Positions 52,038-62,112 of a DNA stretch of 64,000 nucleotides are shown here, piece after piece. Origin of the DNA: Bacillus cereus G9842 (GTDB lineage: Bacteria > Bacillota > Bacilli > Bacillales > Bacillaceae_G). The stretch is from assembly GCF_000021305.1 (NCBI RefSeq), contig NC_011772.1, positions 2,518,001 through 2,582,000 on the forward strand, given 5' to 3'. The stretch's first letter is position 1. Every line of letters starts with the position of its first letter. The notes below the pieces were generated by a model. That model saw only the letters and a list, made by a program, of their open reading frames with translations. It ran no database searches and was not told the origin of the DNA. A program made the position numbers and the translations under genes.

Positions 52038-52264
52038 ATGTATCGCTCCTTTATTCTAGGAATACCTAAAATAATTACTAGTAATGTTAATATTTATTAT
52101 ATACCACTTTTTTCATTCCGACAACGTTATATCATTTTTAATTATTTTAAACTATAGAGCACAATTTAAAGAAGTACTTTTTATAGAAAAAGGTAAATTT
52201 CTAATATGTTATATTTAATATAGAAGGATTCGAGTAGTACTTTTTATGAAAAGGAGAACTATTG

Positions 52265-53065
52265 ATGAATTATAAACAATTACTAATAGATAACTTTGTG
52301 TTTAAAACTTCATATGTTGCGCAATTTGTGCCCGGAATGAGTGTAAAAGAAACGAAAGATTATATTTCTGTTGATTGCGGATTACCTGCCGATACATTCA
52401 ATGTTATTACTCTACTAAATAATAATTTAACGGAAGGGATTGAGAAATTATATAAGGAGGTATTCTACTATAATCAAAAAAAATTTCCAATGAGTATTTG
52501 GTTATGGGATGAGGAGCAAGAGCGAGATATAAAAAGCGAGTTAATTAAAATCGGTTTAAAAGAAGCGGAACAGAATATTGCGATGGTAGCAGACTTAGAA
52601 ACAATTTCTCCACCAATAAACATGCCAGTAAGTTTTACAATTCAAGAAGCATCTTCATCTGGAAAAATAAAAAAATTTGGAGAAACATTAGCTAATCTAT
52701 TCGGCACATCAGAAGAAGGTATACATGTACAAGCATTCTATAATCAAATTTCTAATCTTGATTTATGGAACAGTGAGAATATGAAACTATTTTTAGGATT
52801 TTATGAAGGTGAAGTCGTAACTGTTGGTTCATTGATATGTTCAAAAGATAGTATTGGTATTTATGACATAGCAACTAAAGAAGAAATGAGAGGACGAGGA
52901 TTCGGATCTACTATGTTCAATTTCCTTCTGCAAGAAGCACAAAAATTTAAAAATACTTATTGTGTATTACAAGCTTCACACGATGGAATCAATATTTATA
53001 AAAAATCGGGATTTCAAGCTATCGGTAAAATGACTGTATTGGAAAATCGACATTTAATTGAGTAA
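52265..53065 (+). CDS. GNAT-family N-acetyltransferase, two-domain
   Basis: A 266-residue protein with an N-terminal degenerate GNAT-like half and a C-terminal active domain (about 130-260) with IYDIATKEEMRGRGFGSTMF, the acetyl-CoA-binding R-G-x-G-x-G/A motif, and VLQASHDGINIYKKSGF. Acceptor unknown. AAAAGGAGAAC precedes the ATG; the TTG one codon earlier is not needed. Confidence 0.9.
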   Translation: MNYKQLLIDNFVFKTSYVAQFVPGMSVKETKDYISVDCGLPADTFNVITLLNNNLTEGIEKLYKEVFYYNQKKFPMSIWLWDEEQERDIKSELIKIGLKEAEQNIAMVADLETISPPINMPVSFTIQEASSSGKIKKFGETLANLFGTSEEGIHVQAFYNQISNLDLWNSENMKLFLGFYEGEVVTVGSLICSKDSIGIYDIATKEEMRGRGFGSTMFNFLLQEAQKFKNTYCVLQASHDGINIYKKSGFQAIGKMTVLENRHLIE

Positions 53066-53110
53066 ATCATTCTAGTTAAATCGTCTTTATATAGGAGCTT
53101 ATAAATCGTT

Positions 53111-53986
53111 ATGAAAAAGATATATCTTGTTACAATAATTTGTGCCTTTATAGTAATAAGTATCTTTGTTTTTCAGAAAATAAATGAACATAAGTATACT
53201 AAAGCTATTAATCAATCAAATCATATAAAAAATATCGCACATAGAGGTGCTTCTGCGTACGCACCTGAACATACAATAGCAGCATATAAATTAGGACAAC
53301 AAATGAATGGAGATTATATAGAAATTGACCTCCAAATGACAAAAGATGGACATTTAGTGGCTATGCATGACGAAACCTTAAATCGTACAACAAATGGTAC
53401 TGGGCTAGTGAAAGAGCATACATTAGAAGAAATAAAGCAACTAAATGCAGGTTCTTTTTTTAATGAAAAATATCCGAACTTAGCAAAGAAAGAATTTGAA
53501 AATGCTAAAGTCCCAACATTAAAAGAAATTATTGAAACGTTTGGGCATAACGCGAACTATTATATCGAAACAAAATCACCTGATGAATATTTAGGAATGG
53601 AAGAAAAATTATTAGAAATTATTAATTACTACGAAATACAGGATAAAGTTATTATTCAATCGTTTAGTGAAGAAAGTCTACAAAAGATTCATAGCTTAAA
53701 TAGTAATATATCCATAGTACAATTATTACCTTATAAAAAAGCAGTTCAATTAACAAAATTAGAGATAGAAAAGTATAAAATGTACTGCATAGGTCTTGGT
53801 ATGAATTACAAATATATCGATTCAGATTATGTAAAGAAAATAAAGAAAAGTGGATTAGAAGTTCATCCATTTACAGTAGATAATGAAAATGATATGAAAA
53901 AGTTACTTGCATGGGGAGTCGACGGGATGTTTACCAATTATCCAGATCATTTACATTCAATATTGGATTTGAAAAATCATGAATAA
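53111..53986 (+). CDS. Membrane-anchored glycerophosphodiester phosphodiesterase
   Basis: A 291-residue GDPD (TIM-barrel) enzyme hydrolysing glycerophosphodiesters, possibly teichoic-acid fragments, at the cell surface. N-terminal signal/anchor (about 4-22), then the active-site motifs AHRGASAYAPEHT, EIDLQMTKDGHLVAMHDETL and the C-terminal PFTVDN ... GVDGMFTNYPD. AGGAG lies rather far from the ATG. Single gene. Confidence 0.93.
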   Translation: MKKIYLVTIICAFIVISIFVFQKINEHKYTKAINQSNHIKNIAHRGASAYAPEHTIAAYKLGQQMNGDYIEIDLQMTKDGHLVAMHDETLNRTTNGTGLVKEHTLEEIKQLNAGSFFNEKYPNLAKKEFENAKVPTLKEIIETFGHNANYYIETKSPDEYLGMEEKLLEIINYYEIQDKVIIQSFSEESLQKIHSLNSNISIVQLLPYKKAVQLTKLEIEKYKMYCIGLGMNYKYIDSDYVKKIKKSGLEVHPFTVDNENDMKKLLAWGVDGMFTNYPDHLHSILDLKNHE

Positions 53987-54076
53987 GTAGTGTTATTCAT
54001 AAAGGGAAAATTTACACAACCTGTATACTAGGATTATCAATGCAAGAAGGCATGTATCATATCAAAAGAAAATACC

Positions 54077-54113
54077 AAAAACCGCAACTGGAAGACCTAG
54101 GTTGTGGTTTTTT
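54077..54113 (+). terminator. Terminator of the GDPD gene
   Basis: AAAACCGCAAC/GTTGTGGTTTT stem followed by TTTA. Confidence 0.82.
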
Positions 54114-54270
54114 ATTGCTTTGATTTCAGTTTACAAAGTTTGAAGCTAGAAGTGAAAACCTTTTTAGATGAATTGGCTTCTTATGTATTTGTACTTCATA
54201 TCGTTCTAGGTATATGTACAACCCATGAGACGAATTTTGCATATGATAATAGAAAAGGAGATGTTGCATA

Positions 54271-55116
54271 TTGAAATATCACAATAGAAATGTAAGTAAT
54301 CTGAATAAATTAGCGGATAATACGAAAGCTGCCGCTTTTAAGTGGTATCAGTACTGCATTGACAATGGTATTGAAGTGTTAATTTACGAAACAATCCGTA
54401 CGGTCGAGCGACAACGTGAATATGTTCGTAAAGGAGCATCGCAAACGATGCGCTCATATCACTTAGTAGGACAAGCATTAGATTTTGTTCCAATTCAGTC
54501 GAATGGTACAGAAGATTGGAATAGCTATAATAAAGAACCGTGGGCATCAGCAATTCGTTATGCTAAACAAATTGGCTTTGAATGGGGCGGTGACTGGAAA
54601 GGATTTGTGGATAGTCCGCATTTGCAATATAACTACAAAGGGTATGGAACGGATACTTTTGGAAAAGGTTCTCAAAACGTAGCGACTCCTCCTCCAACGA
54701 ATGATGGTGTAGGGGTAGCTTATATTAACGGTAGCAATGTAAATTTACGAAAAGGACCTGGTACTGGATATGGTGTTATTCGCCAATTAGGGAAAGGAGA
54801 GTCCTACAAAGTATTTGGGCAATCAAATGGCTGGTTAAATTTAGGTGGCGATCAGTGGATTTATAACGATCCATCATATATTCGTTATACGGGAGGAAAT
54901 GTACCCGCAACTTCACAATCATCAAACGATGGTGTAGGCGTAGTTACTATAATAGCGGATGTATTGCGTGTTCGTACCGGACCAGGAACAAATTACGGTA
55001 TTGTGAAAAATGTGTACCAAGGTGCAAAATATCAATCGTTTGGATATAAAGATGGTTGGTATAATGTTGGTGGAAATCAATGGGTTTCTGGTGAATATGT
55101 TACATTTGTAAAGTAA
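54271..55116 (+). CDS. M15 peptidoglycan peptidase with two SH3b domains
   Basis: A 281-residue cell-wall hydrolase of the VanY/CwlK-like M15 type. Zinc and catalytic residues: SYHLVGQALDF (His, Asp) and DSPHLQY (His). Two bacterial SH3 domains follow a Pro-rich linker (about 150-205 with VNLRKGPGTGYGVIRQL, and 218-281 with VLRVRTGPGTNYGIV). No signal peptide, as in phage endolysins or proteins released on lysis, although no holin gene is adjacent. TTG start behind AAAGGAGATG. Confidence 0.92.
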   Translation: MKYHNRNVSNLNKLADNTKAAAFKWYQYCIDNGIEVLIYETIRTVERQREYVRKGASQTMRSYHLVGQALDFVPIQSNGTEDWNSYNKEPWASAIRYAKQIGFEWGGDWKGFVDSPHLQYNYKGYGTDTFGKGSQNVATPPPTNDGVGVAYINGSNVNLRKGPGTGYGVIRQLGKGESYKVFGQSNGWLNLGGDQWIYNDPSYIRYTGGNVPATSQSSNDGVGVVTIIADVLRVRTGPGTNYGIVKNVYQGAKYQSFGYKDGWYNVGGNQWVSGEYVTFVK

Positions 55117-55249
55117 AAATAAGAGCCGTCCTGTTGGGCGGCATTTTATTATAGATGTTCATAGGACGAGTGCTCATAATATCATTCGTAATATATAGAG
55201 TATAATTTTTCATTCTAATAATCAGAAAGTAATCAAAATGTAATTAATT

Positions 55250-55711
55250 TTAACTACGCTTTTTATATTTTTTTGATACACTGGCTACGAGGGGGATACC
55301 AATTAATGTGGGTAAAAACCAAAACCATATTGGCGGAAGTAAATTTATAATGGGAATATGGATGCCGACATTTACTAAAAGTGCGGTGACTGCACCTATA
55401 TAAGAACCTAACATACCTCTAATGTGGTGATGGAGCCAATTTTTCCAACGTTTTTTTCGTGCGAGGTATCCATAAATTGCAAATGAATAAGAGAAGATTG
55501 CTACATAAAATAAATATGCGATTTTATCCCAGTTGATAATGGATAATATTATTGCCGTAAGGGTAATGACAACATAGGATGCATGATATATCTCGCCCCA
55601 TTCAGTATGTTTTCCTTTCTTCTTTTGAGCAACCATCGCTACAATACCAGTGATTAAGCATATTGTTCCAAATAGTATGTGTATGGTTAAAAGAATGTTA
55701 AAAATGCTCAT
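55250..55711 (-). CDS. DUF2306-like four-helix membrane protein
   Basis: A 153-residue membrane protein with four hydrophobic segments and conserved-looking His residues (TIHILFG, EIYHASY, LHHHIRGMLGSY), as in DUF2306 and heme- or quinone-linked four-helix proteins. Function unknown. AAGGAGGAATT precedes the ATG. Divergent from the DUF4269 gene. Confidence 0.65.
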   Translation of the reverse strand: MSIFNILLTIHILFGTICLITGIVAMVAQKKKGKHTEWGEIYHASYVVITLTAIILSIINWDKIAYLFYVAIFSYSFAIYGYLARKKRWKNWLHHHIRGMLGSYIGAVTALLVNVGIHIPIINLLPPIWFWFLPTLIGIPLVASVSKKYKKRS

Positions 55712-55885
55712 AATAATTCCTCCTTTTTTATTTTTATAGTATTGCAGTATAGGAGAAAAGTTGAAACATATTGTTTGTTGGCCTTAATATATTGAAATAA
55801 AGGTAATCCTAGAACAAATTTAAACGGACAAATTTTTCTTGATTTTAGTGAGCCACGTATTACGTGAAATGAAGGAGAGACTTCC

Positions 55886-56416
55886 ATGTTTACATCTATT
55901 ACATATTTACAATCAGGGAATGACAAACAACAAAAGGTATATGATGTTTTAAATAAACTAAACATAATGGAGGATTTAGCTTTGTATAGTCCCGTTCTTT
56001 GCGGGACAATCCCTATAAGAATTGATACTCTCCAATCTGACTTAGATATAGTAATGGAAGTACATAACTTTGATGTTTTTGAGCAGGAAATGAGATCTTT
56101 ATATGGTTCTTATAGAGGGTTCAATATAAAAAAGAAAAAAATGAAAGGTACTGAATCGATAAAGGTAAATTTTGAATTCGAAGGTTTTGAATTTGAATTA
56201 TTTGCTCAGCCTAAGCCAGTGCGTAACCAAAATGCATATAGACATATGATAGTAGAGCACATGCTATTAATGCAGCATCCACATATAAGGGAAGAAATTC
56301 TTCGCTTGAAAGAGAACGGTATAAAAACAGAACCTGCTTTTGCTCAAGTATTAAACATTGAAGGAGATCCTTATGAAGGACTTATTGTGTTGGGGCAGGA
56401 AATGCGGTTGTGGTAA
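55886..56416 (+). CDS. DUF4269 nucleotidyltransferase-like protein
   Basis: A 176-residue protein matching DUF4269: ALYSPVLCGTIPIRIDTLQS then DLDIVMEV, a variant of the G-S/T ... D-x-D nucleotidyltransferase motif, followed by AQPKPVRNQNAYRHMIVEHM. Metal-binding Asp pair is present. Substrate unknown. GAAGGAGAGAC precedes the ATG. Terminator shared with the convergent MocR gene. Confidence 0.85.
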   Translation: MFTSITYLQSGNDKQQKVYDVLNKLNIMEDLALYSPVLCGTIPIRIDTLQSDLDIVMEVHNFDVFEQEMRSLYGSYRGFNIKKKKMKGTESIKVNFEFEGFEFELFAQPKPVRNQNAYRHMIVEHMLLMQHPHIREEILRLKENGIKTEPAFAQVLNIEGDPYEGLIVLGQEMRLW

Positions 56417-56427
56417 ATAAGATACAT

Positions 56428-56461
56428 AAAAACTCCTCTATAGAAAAAGAGGAGTTTTTAT
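56428..56461. terminator. Bidirectional terminator
   Basis: AAAACTCCTCT/AGAGGAGTTTT stem then TTATT, between convergent genes. Confidence 0.9.
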
Positions 56462-57894
56462 TATGCCATTAGCTTACGGATTAATTCACTCAGCAATTTA
56501 ACCCCGTGAGTCATTTGTTCTGGAGAAGCATATCCATATGATAAACGAATGTACGGTTCTGATTCTTCTTCATAAATACGTCCTGGATTTAAAAGAATTC
56601 CCTTTGATAGTGCCTCTGAAAATAATTTCTTCATCGGAATGCTAGGTACAACCTTAAGCCATATAAAGAATCCGCCGTTAGGAATATCCCAAGTGGCAAT
56701 ATCTGCACAATACTTATTTAAAGCCCGTATCATGATTTGTCTTCGTTCTTTTAGTTGAATTCTTACGTTTGCAACATGTTCTTCATAAAAACCTTTTTTT
56801 ATCCATTCAGCAGCAACTCTTTGGGATAACGAACTCGATCCATAGTCTGTTTGCATTTTTATATCTGACAATCTTTCAATAACTGGTTCAGGTCCAATAA
56901 TCCATCCAATTCTAAGTCCTGGGCTAAGTGTTTTAGATAGACTACCAACATATAATACATGTCCATGTTTATCTATTGATTTTAAAGGAGCTGGAGGGGG
57001 TTCATCAATCCATAACTCACGATAAATATCATCTTCAATAATAGGTAACTGTTCCTTTTCACATATCTTTATTATTTCTTTTCTTCGTTCTTGAGACATT
57101 AATATCCCAGTTGGGTTTTGAAAACTAGGAATAGAATATAAAATGTTTTTCTTTTGACTGTATTTAATGCGTTTTAATAATTCGTTAGGTAAAATACCGT
57201 GATGATCCATAGCTATACCAGATAAATTTATATTTGCTGATTGAAATACATGAAGTGAATATAAGTAAGAAGGTTGTTCAAGTAAAACAGTTGATTCTCT
57301 ATGCAAAAGACCAATTGATATTAATTGCAATGCTTGTAATGCACCAGAGACGATTAATATAGAACCCGGTGATACATGTATTCCGAATGATTTTACGTAG
57401 TTACTTATTGCCTCACGTAACGGTAAAAAACCTTTTTGTTCTTCGTATCCGAAATAATCTAATTCGTCACTTACGTTTTTCATAATGGACTGCATCGTTT
57501 TTAGCGGGAAAATTTGAGGTGCAAGTTCACCTTTACTAAGATGGATAAGTGTTTTATTTGCTTCTGCTTCATTTATTTCTCGTACCATTAACTTGCTAGG
57601 TTTATGAATACCAGCTTTTACATATTCACTCCAATCAGGCGGGGGATTCGTCGCTAATAATGACCATGTATTATTTGTTACAACTGTTCCTGCTCCGATT
57701 TTCCCTTGAATTAAGCCATCTGCCATAAGTTCATCGAGCGCAGTTATTACAGTACTTCGATTTACATGAAATAATTTTGCTAACTGCCTTTGACTAGGGA
57801 TCTTACTTCCGATCGGCCATTCTCCGTTTTCGATTTTTTCTTTCATATAATCTACTATCTGCCGATATTTAGGCAGTTTTTTATTCGTTGTCAT
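56461..57894 (-). CDS. MocR/GntR-type regulator with aminotransferase domain
   Basis: A 477-residue PLP-dependent transcription factor. N-terminal GntR winged helix (about 1-75; GEWPIGSKIPSQRQLAKLFH), C-terminal class I aminotransferase fold (about 110-470) with the PLP lysine in VGSLSKTLSPGLRIGW and PSFQNPTGILMS. MocR proteins usually control an adjacent divergent gene, here the EamA exporter. Ligand likely an amino acid or PLP derivative. Confidence 0.93.
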   Translation of the reverse strand: MTTNKKLPKYRQIVDYMKEKIENGEWPIGSKIPSQRQLAKLFHVNRSTVITALDELMADGLIQGKIGAGTVVTNNTWSLLATNPPPDWSEYVKAGIHKPSKLMVREINEAEANKTLIHLSKGELAPQIFPLKTMQSIMKNVSDELDYFGYEEQKGFLPLREAISNYVKSFGIHVSPGSILIVSGALQALQLISIGLLHRESTVLLEQPSYLYSLHVFQSANINLSGIAMDHHGILPNELLKRIKYSQKKNILYSIPSFQNPTGILMSQERRKEIIKICEKEQLPIIEDDIYRELWIDEPPPAPLKSIDKHGHVLYVGSLSKTLSPGLRIGWIIGPEPVIERLSDIKMQTDYGSSSLSQRVAAEWIKKGFYEEHVANVRIQLKERRQIMIRALNKYCADIATWDIPNGGFFIWLKVVPSIPMKKLFSEALSKGILLNPGRIYEEESEPYIRLSYGYASPEQMTHGVKLLSELIRKLMA

Positions 57895-57912
57895 AAAAAA
57901 ACTCCCTCGTTC

Positions 57913-58025
57913 AATTTAAAAATGCCAAGTGGTTGGTTTTTACGATAAATAACTGGTTGAAGACATTGTATCAACTATTAAATATGATGAAAAGAAATAA
58001 TTGGTAATTTAAAAATGGTTGGTTT
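57913..58025. promoter_or_regulatory. Direct repeats in the MocR/EamA divergent promoter
   Basis: TGGTTGGTTT occurs at 57930-57939 and 58016-58025 in the same orientation, each preceded by AATTTAAAAATG; a partial CTGGTTGA is at 57953-57960. Direct repeats between divergent genes are typical MocR binding sites. Confidence 0.6.
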
Positions 58026-58045
58026 ATTAGAAAGGGAGAGAAAAC

Positions 58046-58960
58046 ATGCATAATAAAAAATGGGATTTACGCATTATATATGCACACGCGTTTACGATTC
58101 TTATATGGGGAACTGCTTTTCCGGCAATTCGTATGGGGCTTGAATCTTATACACCTGAGCATCTTACTTTACTACGCTTATTAATCGCTTCATTTATACT
58201 TCTGTTGTTTTCTTTTATCTACAAGTTACGGCTACCGGATTTAAAGGATATCCCAGCAATTTTTATGTTCGGTGCTTTAGGATTCACTTTTTATCACATT
58301 GCATTAAACTACGGCGAAAAAACAGTAAATGCTGGTTCTGCAAGTTTAATTGTTTCGGTCACACCTATAGTAACGGCAATTCTTGCTTCTATATTTTTAA
58401 ACGAAAAAATGAAATTAAATGGTTGGATCGGTGGTGTAATTAGTTTTATAGGAATTGCTCTCATATCATTTAGTCAAGGAGATGCTATTCAATTGAATAG
58501 TGGGGGATTATTTATATTATTAGCAGCGATTTCAGAAAGCCTATATTTTGTTTTTCAAACTTCTTACTTAAAAAAGTACGGCTTCTTACCATTTACCATA
58601 TATACAATTTTATCTAGTACTGTATGTATGCTTATTTTCTTACCGGGAATGTATCAAGAAATACTAGCAGCTCCTCTTGAAGTGAATGTGAGTGTTTTAT
58701 ATTTAGGCTTATTTCCAACAGTACTCCCATATATCGCATTGGCCTATATCATATCTCATGCTGGTGCTGCTGAGGCAACAAGCTCTCTATATTTAACCCC
58801 AGTAACTGCATGTTTTATTGCTTGGTTATGGTTAGGAGAAGTGCCAACTTTAGTTTCGATAATTGGCGGAGGGATTACTATACTTGGTATCGTGATTGCT
58901 CATATACCAGTATTAAGAAAAGAAAAACATAGGAATTTAGCAAATAATCAATCCGTATAA
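58046..58960 (+). CDS. EamA-family (DMT) exporter
   Basis: A 304-residue drug/metabolite transporter with ten helices in two EamA repeats (about 15-140 and 150-290). Landmarks: LIWGTAFPAIRMGLESYTPE at the start of repeat 1 and SLYLTPVTACFIAWLWLGE in repeat 2. By homology it exports amino acids or related metabolites. Divergent from a MocR regulator and likely controlled by it. AAAGGGAGAG precedes the ATG. Confidence 0.92.
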   Translation: MHNKKWDLRIIYAHAFTILIWGTAFPAIRMGLESYTPEHLTLLRLLIASFILLLFSFIYKLRLPDLKDIPAIFMFGALGFTFYHIALNYGEKTVNAGSASLIVSVTPIVTAILASIFLNEKMKLNGWIGGVISFIGIALISFSQGDAIQLNSGGLFILLAAISESLYFVFQTSYLKKYGFLPFTIYTILSSTVCMLIFLPGMYQEILAAPLEVNVSVLYLGLFPTVLPYIALAYIISHAGAAEATSSLYLTPVTACFIAWLWLGEVPTLVSIIGGGITILGIVIAHIPVLRKEKHRNLANNQSV

Positions 58961-59098
58961 CGTAATTCAATAATAATTTTATGATACTTTTTCATATAGT
59001 TTCTTTCTTATGTTGATAAATATAATATTTTGTATTTCAGTTAAATATTGTATGTTACATTTTATGTAGTAAGCATTTTAAAAGGAGATGACAACATA

Positions 59099-60460
59099 AT
59101 GAATGGAAAAAGAAATATTTTCACATGTATTTCTATTATAGGAATCGGTCTAGCTAGTTTTTCTAGTTTTAGTTTCGCAGCAAATGTAACGGACAATTCA
59201 GTACAAAATTCTATTCCCGTAGTTAATCAACAAGTAGCTGCTGCAAAGGAAATGAAACCATTTCCCCAGCAAGTTAATTATGCAGGTGTTATAAAACCTA
59301 CTCATGTTACACAGGAAAGTTTAAATGCTTCTGTAAGAAGTTACTACGATAATTGGAAAAAGAAATATTTGAAAAATGATTTATCTTCTTTACCTGGTGG
59401 TTATTACGTAAAAGGAGAGATTACGGGTGATGCGGATGGGTTTAAGCCACTTGGAACTTCAGAAGGTCAAGGGTATGGGATGATAATTACAGTATTAATG
59501 GCTGGTTACGATTCGAATGCCCAAAAAATCTATGATGGTTTATTTAAAACAGCAAGAACTTTTAAAAGCTCTCAAAATCCTAATTTAATGGGATGGGTTG
59601 TCGCAGATAGTAAAAAAGCACAAGGTCATTTTGATTCTGCTACTGATGGGGATTTAGATATTGCGTATTCTCTTCTTCTTGCTCATAAGCAGTGGGGATC
59701 AAATGGAACAGTTAATTATTTAAAAGAAGCACAAGACATGATTACAAAAGGTATTAAAGCTAGTAATGTTACAAATAATAGCCGACTAAATTTAGGAGAT
59801 TGGGATTCTAAAAATTCACTTGATACGAGGCCATCTGATTGGATGATGTCACACCTTAGAGCATTTTATGAATTTACAGGTGATAAAACTTGGCTTACTG
59901 TTATTAATAATTTGTACGATGTTTATACGCAATTTAGTAATAAGTACTCTCCAAATACAGGACTTATTTCAGATTTCGTTGTAAAAAACCCACCACAACC
60001 CGCACCTAAAGACTTCTTAGAGGAGTCAGAATATACAAATGCATATTATTACAATGCTAGTCGGGTACCATTGAGAATTGTAATGGACTATGCGATGTAC
60101 GGCGAGAAAAGAAGTAAAGTCATTTCTGATAAAGTCTCTTCATGGATTCAAAATAAAACGAATGGAAATCCTTCTAAAATTGTGGATGGTTATCAATTAA
60201 ATGGATCTAATATTGGTAGTTATTCAACTGCTGTATTTGTTTCACCGTTTATTGCTGCAAGTATAACGAGTAGCAATAATCAAAAGTGGGTAAATAGCGG
60301 TTGGGATTGGATGAAGAATAAGAGAGAAAGCTATTTTAGTGATAGTTATAATTTATTAACTATGTTATTTATTACAGGAAATTGGTGGAAACCTGTACCT
60401 GATGATAAAAAAATACAAAATCAAATAAATGATGCAATTTATGAAGGATACGATAATTAA
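59099..60460 (+). CDS. Secreted GH8 chitosanase
   Basis: A 453-residue secreted glycoside hydrolase family 8 enzyme, almost surely a chitosanase of the Bacillus sp. K17 ChoK type. Signal peptide with cut after SSFSFA (about residue 28). The catalytic acid Glu122 is in LGTSEGQGYGM, and DSATDGDLDIAYSLLLA and NLGDWDSKNSLDTRPSDWMM carry further active-site Asp. ATG at 59099 follows AAAAGGAGATG; the longer frame is unsupported. It breaks down fungal or arthropod chitosan outside the cell. Confidence 0.95.
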   Translation: MNGKRNIFTCISIIGIGLASFSSFSFAANVTDNSVQNSIPVVNQQVAAAKEMKPFPQQVNYAGVIKPTHVTQESLNASVRSYYDNWKKKYLKNDLSSLPGGYYVKGEITGDADGFKPLGTSEGQGYGMIITVLMAGYDSNAQKIYDGLFKTARTFKSSQNPNLMGWVVADSKKAQGHFDSATDGDLDIAYSLLLAHKQWGSNGTVNYLKEAQDMITKGIKASNVTNNSRLNLGDWDSKNSLDTRPSDWMMSHLRAFYEFTGDKTWLTVINNLYDVYTQFSNKYSPNTGLISDFVVKNPPQPAPKDFLEESEYTNAYYYNASRVPLRIVMDYAMYGEKRSKVISDKVSSWIQNKTNGNPSKIVDGYQLNGSNIGSYSTAVFVSPFIAASITSSNNQKWVNSGWDWMKNKRESYFSDSYNLLTMLFITGNWWKPVPDDKKIQNQINDAIYEGYDN

Positions 60461-60486
60461 TTAAATTTGAGAATGGTTACTTAAGA

Positions 60487-60515
60487 AAGGAATTAGCATA
60501 CGCTAGTTCCTTTTT
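60487..60515 (+). terminator. Terminator of the chitosanase gene
   Basis: AAGGAATTAGC/GCTAGTTCCTT stem with one wobble, then TTT. Confidence 0.85.
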
Positions 60516-60622
60516 AATATTTTGTAAAACATTATCCATTCTAAAATTCGCATAGATATACTTGCTTTTTTCATATACATAGTTATTGATGACTCTATGT
60601 TTTTATGAGGGGAGAGTATTTC

Positions 60623-61546
60623 TTGGAAAAAGTATTATTTTTCGGAGACCCAGGTATTGATGACTCATTTGCCATTATGTATGGTTTACTGCATCCCGAA
60701 ATTGAAATTGTAGGTATTGTAACTGGATACGGAAATGTTGAGCATATACATGCTGCACATAATGCAGCGTATATTTTACAGTTAGCAAATAGACAAGACA
60801 TTCCTGTCATTAGTGGTGCAACAAAACCACTTACAGAAGAAATTACTACGTACTACCCTGAAATTCACGGAGCAGAAGGATTAGGGCCCATCCATGTTCC
60901 AGAAAGCGTATTATCTATTCCAATATACAATTTTGGTAGTATCGCTGCGATTCTTGTAAAGTACGGAAAAGATTTAACGATTGTTGATGTAGGAAGATCT
61001 ACCTCGTTAGCAATTGCTTTTAATTTATGGAATGATTTAATGCTAGATGTAAAAGCAATATATTTCATGGGTGGTGTTTTTTTAGAAGTAGGAAACGTTA
61101 CGCCGTTAGCAGAGGCAAATGTGTATGGAGATCCTATAGCAAGTAAAATTGTTTTCCATCAAGCAAAGAATTTATTAATATTCCCTTTAAATGTAACAAA
61201 CAAAGCTGTGTTAACACCAAATGTATTTAGCTATATTCAAGCTAATACAAAGAATCCATTTCATATGATAATGAAACCAATGTATGACTACTATTTATCT
61301 GCATACCAAAAACTTAATCCATCTATCGAAGGACCTTTGCTACATGATGTGGTTGCAATAAGTGGATTAGTAAATCCAAGTTTTTTTGAATTTGTGCATC
61401 GTACAGTAAATGTAGATACATACGGAGATACGAAAGGACAAACATTTGCTGATTTCCGCCCTAGCTCTATACCTGAAGGGGCCCATATAGCATTAGAAAT
61501 AGATGAACAAAAATTCATTCAAGATTTTATAAAAATCATGTTATAA
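60623..61546 (+). CDS. Nucleoside hydrolase (IunH family)
   Basis: A 307-residue ribonucleoside hydrolase cleaving the N-glycosidic bond of nucleosides. Calcium site is seen as FGDPGIDDSFA (a GDPGIDD variant of DxDxxxDD), plus YFMGGVFLEVGN, LAEANVYGDPIAS and LLHDVVAI. TTG start at 60623 behind GAGGGGAG; the ATG at 60605 lacks a site. Role in purine/pyrimidine salvage, possibly of germination nucleosides. Confidence 0.92.
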   Translation: MEKVLFFGDPGIDDSFAIMYGLLHPEIEIVGIVTGYGNVEHIHAAHNAAYILQLANRQDIPVISGATKPLTEEITTYYPEIHGAEGLGPIHVPESVLSIPIYNFGSIAAILVKYGKDLTIVDVGRSTSLAIAFNLWNDLMLDVKAIYFMGGVFLEVGNVTPLAEANVYGDPIASKIVFHQAKNLLIFPLNVTNKAVLTPNVFSYIQANTKNPFHMIMKPMYDYYLSAYQKLNPSIEGPLLHDVVAISGLVNPSFFEFVHRTVNVDTYGDTKGQTFADFRPSSIPEGAHIALEIDEQKFIQDFIKIML

Positions 61547-61623
61547 GTTGTTGTCGAAAAAGGGAATTATTTCAATGCGTTGAATATAAAAATACATCCC
61601 TCTAGATAAAGGAGCTTACAATA

Positions 61624-62082
61624 TTGAATGTCCAGTTAAAGGTTGTTACGAGAGAAAATTGGGAAGAAGCATTAAAGCTACAAGTTAAAGAAAATCAGTT
61701 GAAATTTGTTCCATCCGTAGCAGTTTCGCTTGCTAAAGTATATATAAAACCAGATGGTGACAATGTAGAGTACATACCATTCGCTATATACGTTGGTGAC
61801 CTTATGGTTGGTTTTGTAATGCATGCAGTTGTAAGAAAGACATCAGATATGTATTGGATTAACGGATTTATTATTGATCAAAAGCAGCAAGGTAATGGAT
61901 ATGGAAAAGCAGCATTACAAGAAAGTATTAATATAATAAAAAATACTTTTAAATCGTGTAAAGAAATTAGATTAACCGTACATAAAGATAATATCTCTGC
62001 AAAGAAACTATATGAACGATACAGTTTCAAATCATTAGAACAGGAGTATGATGGCGAGCAAGTATATCGTTTATTTGTTTAA
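61624..62082 (+). CDS. GNAT N-acetyltransferase (BltD-like)
   Basis: A 152-residue GNAT close in pattern to Bacillus spermine/spermidine acetyltransferase BltD: VKENQLKFVPSVAVSLA near the N-terminus and INGFIIDQKQQGNGYGKAAL with the acetyl-CoA motif Q-x-x-G-x-G-x-G/A, then LYERYSFKSL. TTG start behind AAAGGAGC. First gene of a three-gene run with NIF3-like and NUDIX genes (30 and 16 bases apart). Confidence 0.88.
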   Translation: MNVQLKVVTRENWEEALKLQVKENQLKFVPSVAVSLAKVYIKPDGDNVEYIPFAIYVGDLMVGFVMHAVVRKTSDMYWINGFIIDQKQQGNGYGKAALQESINIIKNTFKSCKEIRLTVHKDNISAKKLYERYSFKSLEQEYDGEQVYRLFV

Positions 62083-62112
62083 CTATTAGGAAGTAAAGGC
62101 GTGAAATGAAAT

